From Conexibacter woesei DSM 14684 (GTDB lineage: Bacteria > Actinomycetota > Thermoleophilia > Solirubrobacterales > Solirubrobacteraceae), in contig NC_013739.1 in the NCBI RefSeq assembly GCF_000025265.1, positions 3,596,001-3,660,000 on the forward strand: a DNA stretch of 64,000 nt, given 5' to 3'. The stretch's first letter is position 1; every line of letters begins with the position of its first letter. Below are positions 45,811 to 57,712 of the stretch, piece by piece. The notes beneath the pieces were generated by a model. The model saw only the letters and a list, made by a program, of their open reading frames with translations. It made no database searches and was not told where the DNA came from. The position numbers were made by a program, and so were the translations under genes.

Positions 45811-47562
45811 TCAGGTGAGCGTGAACTGGCTGACGAGCGCGTCCAGCTCCTCGGCGGTGCGCGCGAGCGCCTGTGCGGAGGAGGCGATCTGCTGGGTGGA
45901 AGCCGATGTCTGCTCTGTGGAAGCGGACACCTGCTCGCTCGACGCGGAGGACTGCTCGGCGACCGAGGCGACCTGCACCATCGTCTCCTGCATCCGCAGC
46001 GAGCTGGCCGCGATCTGCTCGATCGCGGTCGCGATCTGGTCGACGCGGCCGTGCATGTCCTCGACCGAGCCGCCGATCCGCTCGAACGACGCGCGCGCCT
46101 GCTCGACCGTCGCGGCGCCGTCCTCGGTCTGGCGCGCGCCGGTCTCGACGACCTCGACCGCGCGGCCGGTCTCGCTCTGGATCTCGGAGATCAGCCCGCC
46201 GATCGACGCGGCGGCCTGCTGCGACTCCTCGGCGAGCTTGCGGACCTCCTCCGCCACGACCGCGAAGCCGCGGCCCTGCTCGCCGGCACGCGCAGCCTCG
46301 ATCGCCGCGTTCAACGCCAACAGGTTCGTCTGCTCCGCGATCCCCGTGATCGTCGCGACGATCCCGCCGATCTGGCCCGACTTCTCGCCGAGCGCGCGGA
46401 TCGTGCTCGTCGCCTCGCCCGAGGACGCGCGCACGGCGCGCATCGCCTCGGTCGCGCGCGTCACCGCGTCCGCGCCCTCGACCGCAACCTCGCGCGCCTG
46501 CTGCGCGGCGCTCGCGGTCTCCAGCGCGTTGTGGGCGCTCAGCTTCGACGCGGACGCGACCTCCTCGGTCATCGAGCGCGCCTCGGCGACCGATCTGACC
46601 TGGCGATCGGCGCCCTGGGCGACCTCGCCGATCGTGGTCGCGATCTCGCCGATCGCGCGGCCGGCCTCCTCGGAGGTCATCGCCATCTGCTGCGACGCCG
46701 CGGAGACGCTGGCGCTGCTCTCCGCGATCTCGCGCAGCATCCCGGTCACCTTCGCCTGCATCGCGCCGTACGCGCCGACCGACGCCTGCGCGCGGCCGAG
46801 CATCCCGTCGAAGATCTCCGGCAAGCGGCCGCGCGTCGCGCCCGGCTCCGCCGGCGGCAGCGGCTCGGTCCGCGACGCTATCGCCGCGGTCAGGTCGCCG
46901 TCTGCCATCGCGGTGAGGCCGCGTTCGAGGTCCCTCAGCGTCTCGGTCTCCAGCGAGTCCATCCGCTGCACGAGCGCCTCCAGGCACGATCTGTCGCCGA
47001 GCGCGGCGCGCAGCTCCTCGCGCATCTCGTTGTACGCCGTGATCGAGGAGAGCGTCTTGTCGAGGATCTCGTTGACGGCGACCTGGATCTCGCCGATCTC
47101 GTCGCTGGAGACTCTGCCGATCGGCCGCGTCGTCTGCTCGACGACGACGGTCATGTCGCCGCCGGCGACGGCGGAGAGCCCGTCGGTCAGGTTCGTGACG
47201 CAGTCGTCGCGCAGGTGGTGCAGGCGGGCGAGCACGCGCCGCACCCGCATCTGCAGCGCGAGCGTGATCCACAGCGCCAGCGCGATCGCGATCAGGACCG
47301 CGCCGACGAGGGCGATCACGAGCAGCACGCGCGAGCTGGAGAGCGTCGAGGAGAACGTCTCGTTGAGGCGGTCGACCTGCGCGCGCGTGCCGGCGTCCAG
47401 CGACGGCGCCGCCGCGTCGACGACGCGCTCGTGCTGGCGCTCGAACGTCGCGAGGTTCTTGAACGAGATCAATCCCATCGTCAGGACGATCGCGACCATC
47501 AGGCCGAACGCGAGTCCGAGCTTGCGGCCGACGGTCCAGCGGATACCAAGGAAGCCCTTCAC
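45811..47562 (-). CDS. Methyl-accepting chemotaxis protein 4 (poly-HAMP, short sensor)
   Basis: The 583-residue receptor has a first helix ([20 protein letters not shown]), only about 40 residues outside ([20 protein letters not shown]...), then a second helix ([25 protein letters not shown]). HAMP-like units follow: [17 protein letters not shown], then [19 protein letters not shown], with the joining segment [20 protein letters not shown] also found in receptors 2 and 3. The signalling tip is [19 protein letters not shown]. The small outer region suggests sensing inside the membrane or cytoplasm, for example of redox or energy state. GTG 47562 has GAGGAG about 9 bases upstream. Confidence 0.92.
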   Translation of the reverse strand: MKGFLGIRWTVGRKLGLAFGLMVAIVLTMGLISFKNLATFERQHERVVDAAAPSLDAGTRAQVDRLNETFSSTLSSSRVLLVIALVGAVLIAIALALWITLALQMRVRRVLARLHHLRDDCVTNLTDGLSAVAGGDMTVVVEQTTRPIGRVSSDEIGEIQVAVNEILDKTLSSITAYNEMREELRAALGDRSCLEALVQRMDSLETETLRDLERGLTAMADGDLTAAIASRTEPLPPAEPGATRGRLPEIFDGMLGRAQASVGAYGAMQAKVTGMLREIAESSASVSAASQQMAMTSEEAGRAIGEIATTIGEVAQGADRQVRSVAEARSMTEEVASASKLSAHNALETASAAQQAREVAVEGADAVTRATEAMRAVRASSGEATSTIRALGEKSGQIGGIVATITGIAEQTNLLALNAAIEAARAGEQGRGFAVVAEEVRKLAEESQQAAASIGGLISEIQSETGRAVEVVETGARQTEDGAATVEQARASFERIGGSVEDMHGRVDQIATAIEQIAASSLRMQETMVQVASVAEQSSASSEQVSASTEQTSASTQQIASSAQALARTAEELDALVSQFTLT

Positions 47563-47710
47563 CCCGATGCACTCCTCACCAGTTTTTGTCCCTGCGTCGC
47601 TCCATGAAGTCGGCAGACGCAAGCGTTTCTTGAGCCGTGCCACGCCCGGCCCGCCGCCTTCACGCGCGGAACATCTGTTCCATGGGTGAGATCGCCACAA
47701 TGGGTACGAG

Positions 47711-50356
47711 ATGCCCGCCCTCTCCTCCACCACCGCCGCGAGAGCGCTCGATCCGCTCGACCGCGACACGCTCCTGCTCGAACGGCTGCTCGGCGACGTG
47801 CTCGAGGAGCAGAACGGCCGCGCCTTCCGCGAGCGGCTCTTCTGGCTGCGCGACAGCGCAGCCGCCCTGCGCGAGGGCGACGACGCCCAGGGCGAGCAGC
47901 TGCTGACGTTCCTGCGCGGCCAGCCCGCCGCGCGCCTGGCGCCGTACGTGCGCGCCTGCTCGATGCAGCTGCAGCTCGCGAACATCGCCGAGGAGCTGGA
48001 GCGGCTGCGCCGCCGACGCGAGTACGACTCCGACACGAGCGTCCCGCAGCGCGAGTCGCTCGCGGCGACCGTCGGCGCCGTCAGCCAGGTGCCGCGCTCG
48101 CGCGTCGCCGAGGCGCTCGCCCAGCTCGACGTGCGGCTCGTGATGACCGCGCACCCGACGGAGGCGACCCGCCGCTCGGTCTTCGACCACCAGCAGACCG
48201 TCTGGCGGATCATGGAGAAGCTCGACGACCCGCGCGTCGGCGCGACCCGCCGCCGCGCGCTGGAGGACGAGCTGCGCGAGGTGCTGACGACCTGGTGGCA
48301 GACCGACGAGGTCCGCCGCATGCGCCCGCTCGTCGAGGACGAGGTGCGCCGCACGCTGTTCTTCTTCGAGGCTGTCCTGTTCGACGCGCTGCCGCCGCTC
48401 GCCGCCGAGCTGTCGCGCTGCTTCGACATGCCGTGGCCGCCCGCGACGCCTGTGCTGCGCTTCGGCAGCTGGGCCGGCGGCGACATGGACGGCAACCCCG
48501 AGGTCGGCCCCGCGTCGATCGCGCGCACGCTGCACCTCCACCGTGGAACCGCGCTGCGGCTGCTGCACAGACGCATCGACGCGCTCGCGCGCGAGTTCTC
48601 CCAGGCCGACGACCACGTCTTCCTCTCCCCCGCCCTGCGCGCCTCGATCGAGCACGACGAGGCGGAGCTGCCGAATGTCGGCAGCCGCCGCCGCAACCCG
48701 CACGAGCCGTTCCGCCGCAAGCTCGGCCTGATCGCCGGCCGCATGCAGAAGACCCGCCGGCGCGAGGCGGGCGGCTACAGCGACCCCGCCGAGCTGGCCG
48801 CCGACCTCGAGCTGGTGCGCAACTCGCTCAGCTCCGCGCGCGTCGCCGGTGGCGCGATCGCGCGGCTGCTGGTGCAGGTGCGGACGTTCGGCTTCCACCT
48901 CGCCGCGCTCGACGTGCGGCAGAGCGCTGGGCCGCTGCAGGCCGCAGTCGCGCAGCTCGTCGACGGTTACGCGGAGGCCGACGAGGCCGGCCGCCAGGCG
49001 CTGCTGGCGCAGGCGATCCCGGCGCTGGAGGGCACCAGACCGCCGAAGGCGCCCGCCGACGACGAGGTCCTCGCCGCCTTCGCCGCGATCGCCAGAGGCG
49101 TCAGGGACCACGGCGCCCGCGCGCTCGGCTCGGTGATCATCTCGATGGCCGAGCAGCCGTCCGACGTGCTCTGCACGCTCTACCTGCTGCGCCGCGCCGG
49201 CGTCGGCCGCGACGGCCTGCCGGCACTGCCGATCGTGCCGCTGTTCGAGACCGTCGACGATCTCACCGGCGCGCAGGCGACGATGAGCACGCTCTACGCC
49301 GATCCCGCCTACGCGTCGCACCTGAACGGCTGCGAGCGGCGGCAGGAGATCATGCTCGGCTACTCGGACTCGGCCAAGGACGGCGGCTTCATCTCCGCGC
49401 AGTGGGAGCTGTACGCCGCGCAGGAGCGGCTGATGGCGGCCGCCGACGAGCACGCCGTCAAGCTGCGCTTCTTCCACGGCCGCGGCGGCTCGACCTCGCG
49501 CGGCGGCGGCCCGAGCCACCGCGCGATCGTCGCGCAGCCGCCCGGCTCGATCCGCGGGCGCATCCGCATCACCGAGCAGGGCGAGGTGATCTCCCAGCGC
49601 TACGCCCACCCCGAGCTGGCGCAGCGGGCGCTGGAGCAGACGCTCTCCGGCGTCGTGCTGGCGACGCTCGCGCCGCCGGCCGAGCCTCCCGCGCGCTACC
49701 GCGAGGAGGCGCAGCGGCTCGCCGATGACTCGCGCCGCGCCTACCGCGCGCTGATCTACGACGACGAGCGCTTCGACGCGCTGCTGCACCAGGCGTCGCC
49801 GCTGGACGAGCTGGCGGAGCTGAACATCGGCTCGCGCCCGGCGTCACGCGGCGGTCGCAGGCTGCGCGAGCTGCGCGCGATCCCGTGGGTCTTCGCGTGG
49901 ATGCAGAACCGCCTGCTGCTGCCGGCCTGGTACGGCGCCGGGTCCGCGCTCGACGCGGGCGACCTCGCGTTGCAGCGGGAGATGCGCGAGCAGTGGCCGT
50001 TCTTCCGGATGGTCATCTCGACGTTGGAGATGTCGCTCTTCAAGTCCGACCTCGGCGTCGCGGAGCGCTACGTCGAGCTGGTGACCGACGAGGGCGCGCG
50101 GGCGCTGTGGACACCGATCCGCGACGAGCACGAGCGGCTGGTCGAGCGCGTCCTGAAGATCACCGGCAGCGACACGCTGCTCGGCGGCACGCCGGCGCTG
50201 CAGAAGCGGCTGTCGCACCGCAACCCGTGGATCGACCCGCTCTCGCACGTGCAGGTCGACCTGCTGCGCCGCGCCCGCGCCGACGACGCCGACGCGCAGA
50301 CCCCGCTGCTTCACACGGTGGCGGGGATCGCGGCCGGCATGCGCAACACCGGCTGA
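47711..50356 (+). CDS. ppc: Phosphoenolpyruvate carboxylase
   Basis: The 881-residue enzyme adds bicarbonate to phosphoenolpyruvate to form oxaloacetate, refilling the citric acid cycle. Catalytic motifs are complete: [12 protein letters not shown] with His148, [26 protein letters not shown] near 550, [19 protein letters not shown] near 588-606, and the C-terminal [10 protein letters not shown]. Length is typical for bacterial PPC. ATG 47711 is preceded by GGGTACGAG, a weak ribosome site. It is divergent from chemoreceptor 4 and ends before a strong two-part hairpin. Confidence 0.95.
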   Translation: MPALSSTTAARALDPLDRDTLLLERLLGDVLEEQNGRAFRERLFWLRDSAAALREGDDAQGEQLLTFLRGQPAARLAPYVRACSMQLQLANIAEELERLRRRREYDSDTSVPQRESLAATVGAVSQVPRSRVAEALAQLDVRLVMTAHPTEATRRSVFDHQQTVWRIMEKLDDPRVGATRRRALEDELREVLTTWWQTDEVRRMRPLVEDEVRRTLFFFEAVLFDALPPLAAELSRCFDMPWPPATPVLRFGSWAGGDMDGNPEVGPASIARTLHLHRGTALRLLHRRIDALAREFSQADDHVFLSPALRASIEHDEAELPNVGSRRRNPHEPFRRKLGLIAGRMQKTRRREAGGYSDPAELAADLELVRNSLSSARVAGGAIARLLVQVRTFGFHLAALDVRQSAGPLQAAVAQLVDGYAEADEAGRQALLAQAIPALEGTRPPKAPADDEVLAAFAAIARGVRDHGARALGSVIISMAEQPSDVLCTLYLLRRAGVGRDGLPALPIVPLFETVDDLTGAQATMSTLYADPAYASHLNGCERRQEIMLGYSDSAKDGGFISAQWELYAAQERLMAAADEHAVKLRFFHGRGGSTSRGGGPSHRAIVAQPPGSIRGRIRITEQGEVISQRYAHPELAQRALEQTLSGVVLATLAPPAEPPARYREEAQRLADDSRRAYRALIYDDERFDALLHQASPLDELAELNIGSRPASRGGRRLRELRAIPWVFAWMQNRLLLPAWYGAGSALDAGDLALQREMREQWPFFRMVISTLEMSLFKSDLGVAERYVELVTDEGARALWTPIRDEHERLVERVLKITGSDTLLGGTPALQKRLSHRNPWIDPLSHVQVDLLRRARADDADAQTPLLHTVAGIAAGMRNTG

Positions 50357-50360
50357 GCGG

Positions 50361-50409
50361 GACCTGCGGCAGTCTGCACTCCCTCTAGGGGTGCAGATTG
50401 ACGCAGGTC
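50361..50409. terminator. Nested two-part hairpin after ppc
   Basis: Outer arms GACCTGCG (50361-50368) and CGCAGGTC (50402-50409); inner arms TCTGCAC (50373-50379) and GTGCAGA (50391-50397) with a GGG/CCC tip. It lies between convergent ppc and the hydrolase gene. Confidence 0.65.
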
Positions 50410-50424
50410 GCCGCCGCGCGCGGT

Positions 50425-51843
50425 CTACGGCTTCGTGCGGGCTCTCGTCGCCGGGCCCGTGTACGTGGTGCCCTCGGGCGAGGTCCACTTCACGCGCCAC
50501 GAGCGGCTGGCGTTCGTCGAGACGGGCTTCGTCCAGTAGCCGGAGCCGGAGAAGCGCGAGCTGCCGAGTCTTCTCCACGCGCCGCGGTCCTTGTACTCGA
50601 TCGTGACCGAGCCGGAGCTCTTGGCGGGACGCACGAGGCCCCACAGCGTCGCGCGCGTCGTGCTGCCTCTGGCGGGCACGACGACGAGCGGCAGGCGGAA
50701 GCTGTGCAGCGACGGCTTCGCCTTGTGACCGCGGTTGAGGTACAGACCCGACTCGAACGCGCCGTACGCACGGCCGGTCGGGTTGTCGTCGTCGGTCAGC
50801 AGGTACTGCGAGAACGACTTCACGCGCGGGTTCAGGTACGCGATCCGCTCGGCGATCGAGCGGAAGTCCGACTGCTTGTCGAGCGGGACGCCGACGAGCT
50901 TGTCGGGCGCGCTCTGGACACCGAACTCCGTCAGGTAGAGCGGCAGGCGACCCGTGATCGCACCGGCAGCCGCGGCCTTGTCGAGCGCGGTCGTCAGGCG
51001 CGACAGCACGCCGATCACGACATTGCCCTGGTCAGACGGTCTCAGGAACGGGCCGGCCTGGGTCGAGTACGGGTGCATCGCGAAGCCCTGTGCGGGCAGC
51101 TTCGAGCAGGTCTTGCCGTTGACCTTGACCTTCTTGTAGCTCTTGTCGAGGCAGAGCATCCCGCGGACGAAGTCGATCGGCGCGACCGTGCCGAACGTGC
51201 GCGAGGAGTTTCTCTGCGGCGCCAGCTCGCCGACGAGGATCGGCTTGGTGACGCCGGCCGTCTTCAGGCCCGCATACGCTCTCAGGTAGAGGTCGCGGTA
51301 GATCAGCGGGCTGGCGAGTCTGTTGCCCTGGTAGATCGGCTTCAGCAGCTTGCCGAGGTTCGGCTCGTTCCAGACCGACCACAGCTGCACCTTCGAGCCG
51401 TAGCGGCGGCCGACGGCCGTCGCGAACTTGCCGAACTCCGTCGCTGAGGGACGCGTCAGGCCCTCGGCGTCACGGCCGCCGGCGGTCGCCCAGCGCGGCG
51501 CGCCGCCGGTGATCGTCACCTGCACCAGCAGGCCGCGCTCACGCGCGCCGTCGATCGCGGCGTCGTAGTTCTCCCAGCCGCTGTAGGCGGCCGGGTCGGT
51601 CGCGTTGAACGACGGCTTCGTGCGCGAATCCGGCGACGGCGCGACCTCGCGCCAGCCGAGCTGGATGCGGATGCCGTCGGCGCCGAGGCTCTCGATCTCG
51701 TCGAGCGCTGCGCCCGGCGATCCTCTCGTCAGCTCACGCGGAGCCTCGACGGTCGTGAACTGCGAGCTGCTGGCGTTCGCGGCGACCGCTGGCACGAGCA
51801 GCGTGAGACCTGTGGCGAGGACGAGCAGGATCCGTTGGCGCAC
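50425..51843 (-). CDS. Secreted glycoside-hydrolase-like protein (clan GH-A), copy 1
   Basis: The 472-residue product has a signal peptide (VRQRILLVLATGLTLLVPAV). The (beta/alpha)8 domain contains QLWSVWNEPNLGK with the acid/base Glu160 in the N-E-P motif and LYLTEFGVQ with nucleophile Glu306, so it has both catalytic residues of clan GH-A. Two cysteines (GMLCLDKSYKK and NGKTCSKL) may form a disulfide. A C-terminal beta domain (TRATLWGLVRPAKSSGSVTIEYK ... WRVKWTSPEGTTYTGPA) follows. GTG 51843 is chosen over ATG 51858 because GGAGG lies 8 bases before it and the neighbour copy starts the same way. Substrate glycan unknown. Confidence 0.82.
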   Translation of the reverse strand: MRQRILLVLATGLTLLVPAVAANASSSQFTTVEAPRELTRGSPGAALDEIESLGADGIRIQLGWREVAPSPDSRTKPSFNATDPAAYSGWENYDAAIDGARERGLLVQVTITGGAPRWATAGGRDAEGLTRPSATEFGKFATAVGRRYGSKVQLWSVWNEPNLGKLLKPIYQGNRLASPLIYRDLYLRAYAGLKTAGVTKPILVGELAPQRNSSRTFGTVAPIDFVRGMLCLDKSYKKVKVNGKTCSKLPAQGFAMHPYSTQAGPFLRPSDQGNVVIGVLSRLTTALDKAAAAGAITGRLPLYLTEFGVQSAPDKLVGVPLDKQSDFRSIAERIAYLNPRVKSFSQYLLTDDDNPTGRAYGAFESGLYLNRGHKAKPSLHSFRLPLVVVPARGSTTRATLWGLVRPAKSSGSVTIEYKDRGAWRRLGSSRFSGSGYWTKPVSTNASRSWRVKWTSPEGTTYTGPATRARTKP

Positions 51844-51985
51844 GAAGGCGACCTCCATTTCGGGTACGGGTCACCGCGCCGGAGCGCGATGGAGTCGAGC
51901 CCGCGTGCGGTCGACCGTGGCGGGCTCATGATGGTGCTAACGCGTCAAGGCATCGAAGGTAGCGGAGATGCACGACGGACCGCGT

Positions 51986-53392
51986 CTACGGCGCGAAGCG
52001 CGCGAGCGTCCCCGGGCCGGTGTATCTGCCGCCGTCCGGCGCCGTCCACTTGACACGGAACTTGCGGTTCTTCTTCATCGCGACCGAGCGCTTCCAGTAG
52101 CCGCTGGAGCCGAACCGCTGGGACGCGAGTCTGCGCCAGCCGCGGCCCGCGTCGGCGTACTCGATCGCGATCGTCCCGCCGCGATGCGCCTGCTTGCCGG
52201 GGCGCACGAGGCCCCACAGCGTCGCGCGCGTGCTCGTGCTCTTCTTCGCCACGACGACGAGCGGCAGGCGAAAGCTGTGCAGCGCCGGCTTCGGCTTGTC
52301 GCCCTTGTAGAGGAAGAGGCCGGACTCGAACGCACCGTACTCGTAGCCGGTGCCGCCGTCGTCTCTCAGCAGGTACTGCGAGAACGACTTCACGCGGGAG
52401 TTCCCGTATGCGATCCGCTCGGAGATCGAGCGGTAGTCCGACTGCGCCGGCAGCGAGACGCCGACGCGCTTGTCCGGGTAGCTCTGGACGCCGAACTCGG
52501 TGATGTAGATCGGCAGACGGCTCGGGATCGCGCCCGCACGCGCCGCCTTGTCGAGCGCGGAGACGAGCCGCGGCAGCACGCCGATCGTGACGTTGTCCGC
52601 GGGCGGGACGAGGAACGGCCCGGCCTTCGTCGAGTACGGGTGCATCGCGAAGCCCTGCGTCGGCAGCTTCGCGCAGCGCTTGCCGCGGACTCTTCTGTAG
52701 TTCGCGTCGAGGCAGAGCATCGAGCGCAGGAACCGCAGCGGAGCGATCGTCCCGATGTCGCGCAGCGAGTTGCCCTGCGGGGCCAGCTCGCCGAACAGGA
52801 CCGGGGCGCGCACGCCGACGCCGCGGAGCGCCGAGTACGCCTTCGTGTAGAGGTTGCGGTAGACGGTCGCGCTCTCGTCGTTCGCGATCGGCTTGAGGAA
52901 CTTGCCGAGGTTCGGCTCGTTCCAGATCGACCACCACGAGACTCTGCTGCCGTAGCGCCGCGCGACCGCGGTCGAGAAGCGCCCGAACGCGGTCGGGTCG
53001 GGACGCGTCAGGCCGTCGCGCTTGGACGTCGCCCAGTCGGGCGCCGGGCCGCCGAGCGTCACCTGGACCTTGAGCCCGCGCTCGCGCGCGCCCGCGATCG
53101 CGGCGTCATAGCGCGCCCAGGCGCCGTCGGGGTAGGCGTTCGGGTTGCTCGCGTTGAACGACGGCGCGCGGCGGTTGTCGGGCTTGGGCGCGACGTTGCG
53201 CCAGCCGACCTGGATCCGGATCGCGTCGGCGCCGAGATCGTCGATCAGCGACAGCCACACGCCCGGATCGCCGGACAGCAGCTCTCGGGGCGCTTCGACG
53301 GTCGTGAACTGCTTGCTGTTCGCGCTCGCCGACACGGCGGGCACGAGCAGGACGAGACTTGCGATGGCGGCGAGCAGGATCCGGTGGCGCAC
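51986..53392 (-). CDS. Secreted glycoside-hydrolase-like protein (clan GH-A), copy 2
   Basis: The 468-residue paralogue follows copy 1 on the same strand after 142 bases and is similar along its whole length: signal peptide VRHRILLAAIASLVLLVPAV, QFTTVEAPREL at the mature start, WSIWNEPNLGK, GFAMHPYST, the cysteine pair in SMLCLDANYRR and GKRCAKL, ITEFGVQ and the C-terminal domain with ATLWGLVRPGK. Both catalytic glutamates are kept. The GTG 53392 start is supported by GGAGG 9 bases upstream. Best read as a tandem duplication with both copies intact. Confidence 0.82.
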   Translation of the reverse strand: MRHRILLAAIASLVLLVPAVSASANSKQFTTVEAPRELLSGDPGVWLSLIDDLGADAIRIQVGWRNVAPKPDNRRAPSFNASNPNAYPDGAWARYDAAIAGARERGLKVQVTLGGPAPDWATSKRDGLTRPDPTAFGRFSTAVARRYGSRVSWWSIWNEPNLGKFLKPIANDESATVYRNLYTKAYSALRGVGVRAPVLFGELAPQGNSLRDIGTIAPLRFLRSMLCLDANYRRVRGKRCAKLPTQGFAMHPYSTKAGPFLVPPADNVTIGVLPRLVSALDKAARAGAIPSRLPIYITEFGVQSYPDKRVGVSLPAQSDYRSISERIAYGNSRVKSFSQYLLRDDGGTGYEYGAFESGLFLYKGDKPKPALHSFRLPLVVVAKKSTSTRATLWGLVRPGKQAHRGGTIAIEYADAGRGWRRLASQRFGSSGYWKRSVAMKKNRKFRVKWTAPDGGRYTGPGTLARFAP

Positions 53393-53483
53393 GATAGGCG
53401 GCCTCCTTCGGCTTTGGTTGCGGTTGGGCACTCCTGTAGCCAACCCGCGACGGCCCCGAAGGTTCCGCCGCGCGTCCGGGGGC

Positions 53484-54589
53484 CTACCCCTCCGCCGCGA
53501 CCGCCGCCGCGTCGCCGCCGGCGACGATGTCGGGCAGCTCCTCGCCGGAGCTGCGCGGGCTGAGCGGCGAGCGTCTCGCGCTCGTCAGCTCCTCGGCGGT
53601 CACGTTGAGCGGGTGGTGGCACGCGGCGACGTGGCCGTTCGCGTACTCGGTCAGCTGCGGCTCGACCGCCGAACACACGTCTGTCGCGCGCGGGCAGCGC
53701 GTGCGGAAGCGGCAGCCGCTCGGCGGGTCGATCGGGTTCGGCGGCTCGCCCTCGACGACGAGCCGGCGGCGGGCGCGGTTCTGCCGCGGGTCCGGGATCG
53801 GGATCGCGCCGAGCAGGCCGACGGTGTACGGGTGGATCGGCTTGACGTACAGCTCCTCGGCCGGCGAGGACTCGACGATCTTGCCGAGGTACATCACCGC
53901 GATCCGGTCCGAGACGTGTCGCACGACCGACAGGTCATGGGCGACGAAGACGTACGACAGCCCGAACTCGTCCTGCAGGTCGTCGAGCAGGTTGATCACC
54001 TGCGCCTGGATCGAGACGTCGAGCGCGGAGACCGGCTCGTCGAGCATCATCAGCTTCGGCTCGACCGCGAGCGCCCGCGCGACGCCGATCCGCTGCCGCT
54101 GGCCGCCGGAGAACTCGTGCGGGAAGCGGTTGACGTGCTCGGGGTTGAGCCCGACCCGCTCCAGCAGCTCGCGCACGCGCGCGTCGGCGTTCTTGCCCTT
54201 GACGCCGTGCAGCGTCAGCGGCGCGGAGACGATCTGCCCGACGCGCTTGCGCGGGTTCAGCGACGCCTGCGGGTCCTGGAAGACCATCTGCAGCTCGCGC
54301 CGCACCGGGGCGAGCGCTCTGCGCCCCGCTCTCGTGATGTCTCTGCCGCGGAAGCGGATCACGCCGTCGGTCGGCTCCAGCAGCCGCACGATCGAGCGCG
54401 ACAGCGTCGTCTTGCCGCAGCCGGACTCGCCGACGATGCCGAGCGTCTCGCCCTCGTGCAGCACGAGCGAGACGTCGTCGACGGCGTGCACGTGCCCGAT
54501 CGTGCGGTCGACGATCACGCCGCTCTTGATCGGGAAGTAGAGCTGCAGGTGCTCGACCTCCAGCAGCGGCGCTCTCTCGCCCGCCGCCG

Positions 54590-54593
<4 letters not shown>
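53484..54593 (-). CDS. oppF: Oligopeptide/dipeptide ABC transporter ATPase (OppF/DppF type)
   Basis: The 369-residue ATPase has Walker A GESGCGKTT (55-63), Q-loop MVFQDPQASLNPRKRVGQIV, signature HEFSGGQRQRIGVARAL, Walker B LMMLDEPVSALDVSIQAQ and H-loop FVAHDLSVVRHVSDRIAVMYLGKIVE. The C-terminal oligopeptide extension with GCRFRTRCPRATDVC cysteines is present, as usual for OppF/DppF. It is the last gene of the operon, overlapping oppD by 4 bases. Together with OppD it powers peptide uptake. Confidence 0.92.
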
Positions 54594-55639
<1,046 letters not shown>

Positions 55640-55646
55640 TCGAGTA

Positions 55647-56597
55647 TCAGCCCGTCAGTCGGATGCGGGGGTCGAGGAAGGCGAATATGACGTCGGTCAC
55701 GGCGCTCAGGATCACCACGGCGAACGCGCCCAGCATGACGACGACGAGCACCGGCGGCACGTCGAGGGACTGGATCGCTTCGGCAGCGTACTGGCCCACG
55801 CCCTGGAGATTGAAGACCGACTCGGTCAGGATCGCGCCGCCGCCGATCACGGCGGCGAAGTCGAGGCTCCACAGCGAGATGATCGGGATCATCGAGTTGC
55901 GCAGCACGTGCCGGACCATCACCCGCTTCTCGCTGATCCCCTTCGCGCGCGCGGTGCGGACGTAGTCCTCGCTCATCGTGTCGAGCACGTTGGAGCGCAG
56001 CACGCGCGAGTAGACGCCGATGAACAGCACCGACAGCACGCACCACGGCAGGATCATGTGGTAGAGCCAGTCGATCGGGTCCTCCGTCAACGGCACATAG
56101 CCGCCGTTGGGGAAGAGCGTGATCTTGAACGCGAGGAAGTACAGCGCGACGGCGCCGAGCAGGAAGACCGGCGTCGAGACGCCGATCAGCGCGAGCACCG
56201 TCAGCGCGCGGTCGGTGAAGCGACCGGCCTTGATCGCGCTGAAGAGGCCGAAGACGACGCCGAAGAAGAGCCAGATGATGCCGGCGCCGATCGACAGCGA
56301 CAGCGTCGCGGGCAGCGCGGCCTTGACCTGGTCGAGCACGTTGAGCTGCTGCGTGTAGGAGATCACCTCGCCCGAGAAGATCTTCTCCATCGTCGTCAGG
56401 TACTGCTGCCAGAGCGGATCGTCGAACCCCCACGACTGGCGGATCTGCGCGATCTGCTCCGGCGTCGCGAGGCGTCCCGCCATCCGTACGGCGGGGTCGC
56501 CGTTGGGAATCGCCTGGAAGATCAGGAACGTCAGGACGGAGATCGCGAACATCACGAGCACCATCGAGATCAGGCGGCGCACGACGAAGCGGACCAT
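55647..56597 (-). CDS. oppB: Peptide ABC transporter permease (OppB/DppB type)
   Basis: The 316-residue permease starts MVRFVVRRLISMVLVMFAISVLTFLIF, has an outer loop of about 80 residues (PEQIAQIRQSWGFDDPLWQQYL), five further helices and the EAA coupling loop DYVRTARAKGISEKRVMVRHVLRNSMIPI with the C-terminal GVGQYAAEAIQSLDVP segment. The ATG shares its A with the stop of oppC (TGATG), so the two permeases are coupled. Confidence 0.92.
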   Translation of the reverse strand: MVRFVVRRLISMVLVMFAISVLTFLIFQAIPNGDPAVRMAGRLATPEQIAQIRQSWGFDDPLWQQYLTTMEKIFSGEVISYTQQLNVLDQVKAALPATLSLSIGAGIIWLFFGVVFGLFSAIKAGRFTDRALTVLALIGVSTPVFLLGAVALYFLAFKITLFPNGGYVPLTEDPIDWLYHMILPWCVLSVLFIGVYSRVLRSNVLDTMSEDYVRTARAKGISEKRVMVRHVLRNSMIPIISLWSLDFAAVIGGGAILTESVFNLQGVGQYAAEAIQSLDVPPVLVVVMLGAFAVVILSAVTDVIFAFLDPRIRLTG

Positions 56598-57700
56598 CAG
56601 TGCTCCACCATCACTTCCATCGGGTCGTCTCTGACCTTCTCGGTGATCCTGACTCTCGCGCGCGGGTCGAGCGCGTCGCGCACGCCATCCCCGAAGACGT
56701 TGATGCCCAGGACGCAGAGCACGAGCATCGCGCCCGGGACGAAGGTCAGGTGGATCGCGCTCGGGATCAGCCGGATGCCGTCGGAGATCATCGTCCCCCA
56801 CGACGGGTTCGGCGGCTGGATGCCGGCGCCGAGGTACGACAGCGCCGCCTCCAGCAGGATCGCGTTGGCGACCATCAGCGGCAGGAAGACGATCAGCGTC
56901 GATGCGACGTTCGGCAGGATCTCTCTCGCCATGATCCGCAGCGAGCTGGCGCCCTGCACGCGCGCGGCGTCGACGAACTCCTTCTCGCGCAGGCCGAGCA
57001 CCTGCCCGCGAATCGGCTTCGCGACGTACGGGATGTAGACGATCCCGATGATCACCGCCGGGACGTAGAGCGAGTTCCCGCTCAGCGAGATCGGTCCTAT
57101 CGTCATGCCGCCGAGCGCCAGCGAGGTGCCGAGCGCGATGCCGAGCAGCACGACGGGATACGCCCAGATCAGGTCGAGCAGGCGTGCGAGCACGCCGTCG
57201 ACCATGCCGCGGAAGAAGCCCGCGACGATTCCGATGATCGTCGCCAGCAGCATCGTGATCAGCGTCGCGACGAAGCCGACCTGGAGCGAATTGCGTCCGC
57301 CGTAGAGCAGGCGGACCGCGAGGTCGCGGCCGTTCTGGTCGGCGCCGAGCAGGAATCTGCCCTGCCAGGTCGGCCCGATCGGCAGGCCGGCGGGTGAGAC
57401 GACGTCCTTCTCGGTGCCGCGCACGTCGACCTGCTCGGTCACGTGGTTGTCGTTGGGGCCCGTCTGCGCGACGTGGTCCGCGTACAGCGGCGCCGCGAGG
57501 CACAGCAGCACGATCACGAGGAACAACGCGCCGAATGCGAGCGCGACCTTGTTGCGCCGCAGCCGGCGGAATCCGAGTCTGTACGGCCCGATCCCGGCAG
57601 TGGGCTCTCCGTCAGGCCCGGCGGCGACTGGGAAGTCGCCGCCTGCCTGACGGATCGCGCCGGTGCCGGTGGTGTCGGGCGTTGCGGGGTCTATTGCCAC
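56597..57700 (-). CDS. oppC: Peptide ABC transporter permease (OppC/DppC type)
   Basis: The 367-residue permease has an N-terminal 45-residue cytoplasmic tail, helix VALAFGALFLVIVLLCLAAPLYA, then LLGADQNGRDLAVRLLYGGRNSLQVGFV (typical OppC outer motif), and the EAA loop EFVDAARVQGASSLRIMAREILPN before the last helices and DGIRLIPSAIHLTFVPGAML. A C-terminal tail ends DDPMEVMVEH. GTG 57700 lies 12 bases after the oppA stop with GAGG upstream. Confidence 0.92.
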   Translation of the reverse strand: MAIDPATPDTTGTGAIRQAGGDFPVAAGPDGEPTAGIGPYRLGFRRLRRNKVALAFGALFLVIVLLCLAAPLYADHVAQTGPNDNHVTEQVDVRGTEKDVVSPAGLPIGPTWQGRFLLGADQNGRDLAVRLLYGGRNSLQVGFVATLITMLLATIIGIVAGFFRGMVDGVLARLLDLIWAYPVVLLGIALGTSLALGGMTIGPISLSGNSLYVPAVIIGIVYIPYVAKPIRGQVLGLREKEFVDAARVQGASSLRIMAREILPNVASTLIVFLPLMVANAILLEAALSYLGAGIQPPNPSWGTMISDGIRLIPSAIHLTFVPGAMLVLCVLGINVFGDGVRDALDPRARVRITEKVRDDPMEVMVEH

Positions 57701-57712
57701 CGGTGAACGCCT

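Noticed and set aside
47660-49789. Long minus-strand frame opposite ppc
   Set aside because: The plus strand encodes a complete phosphoenolpyruvate carboxylase; the antisense translation has no recognisable features.
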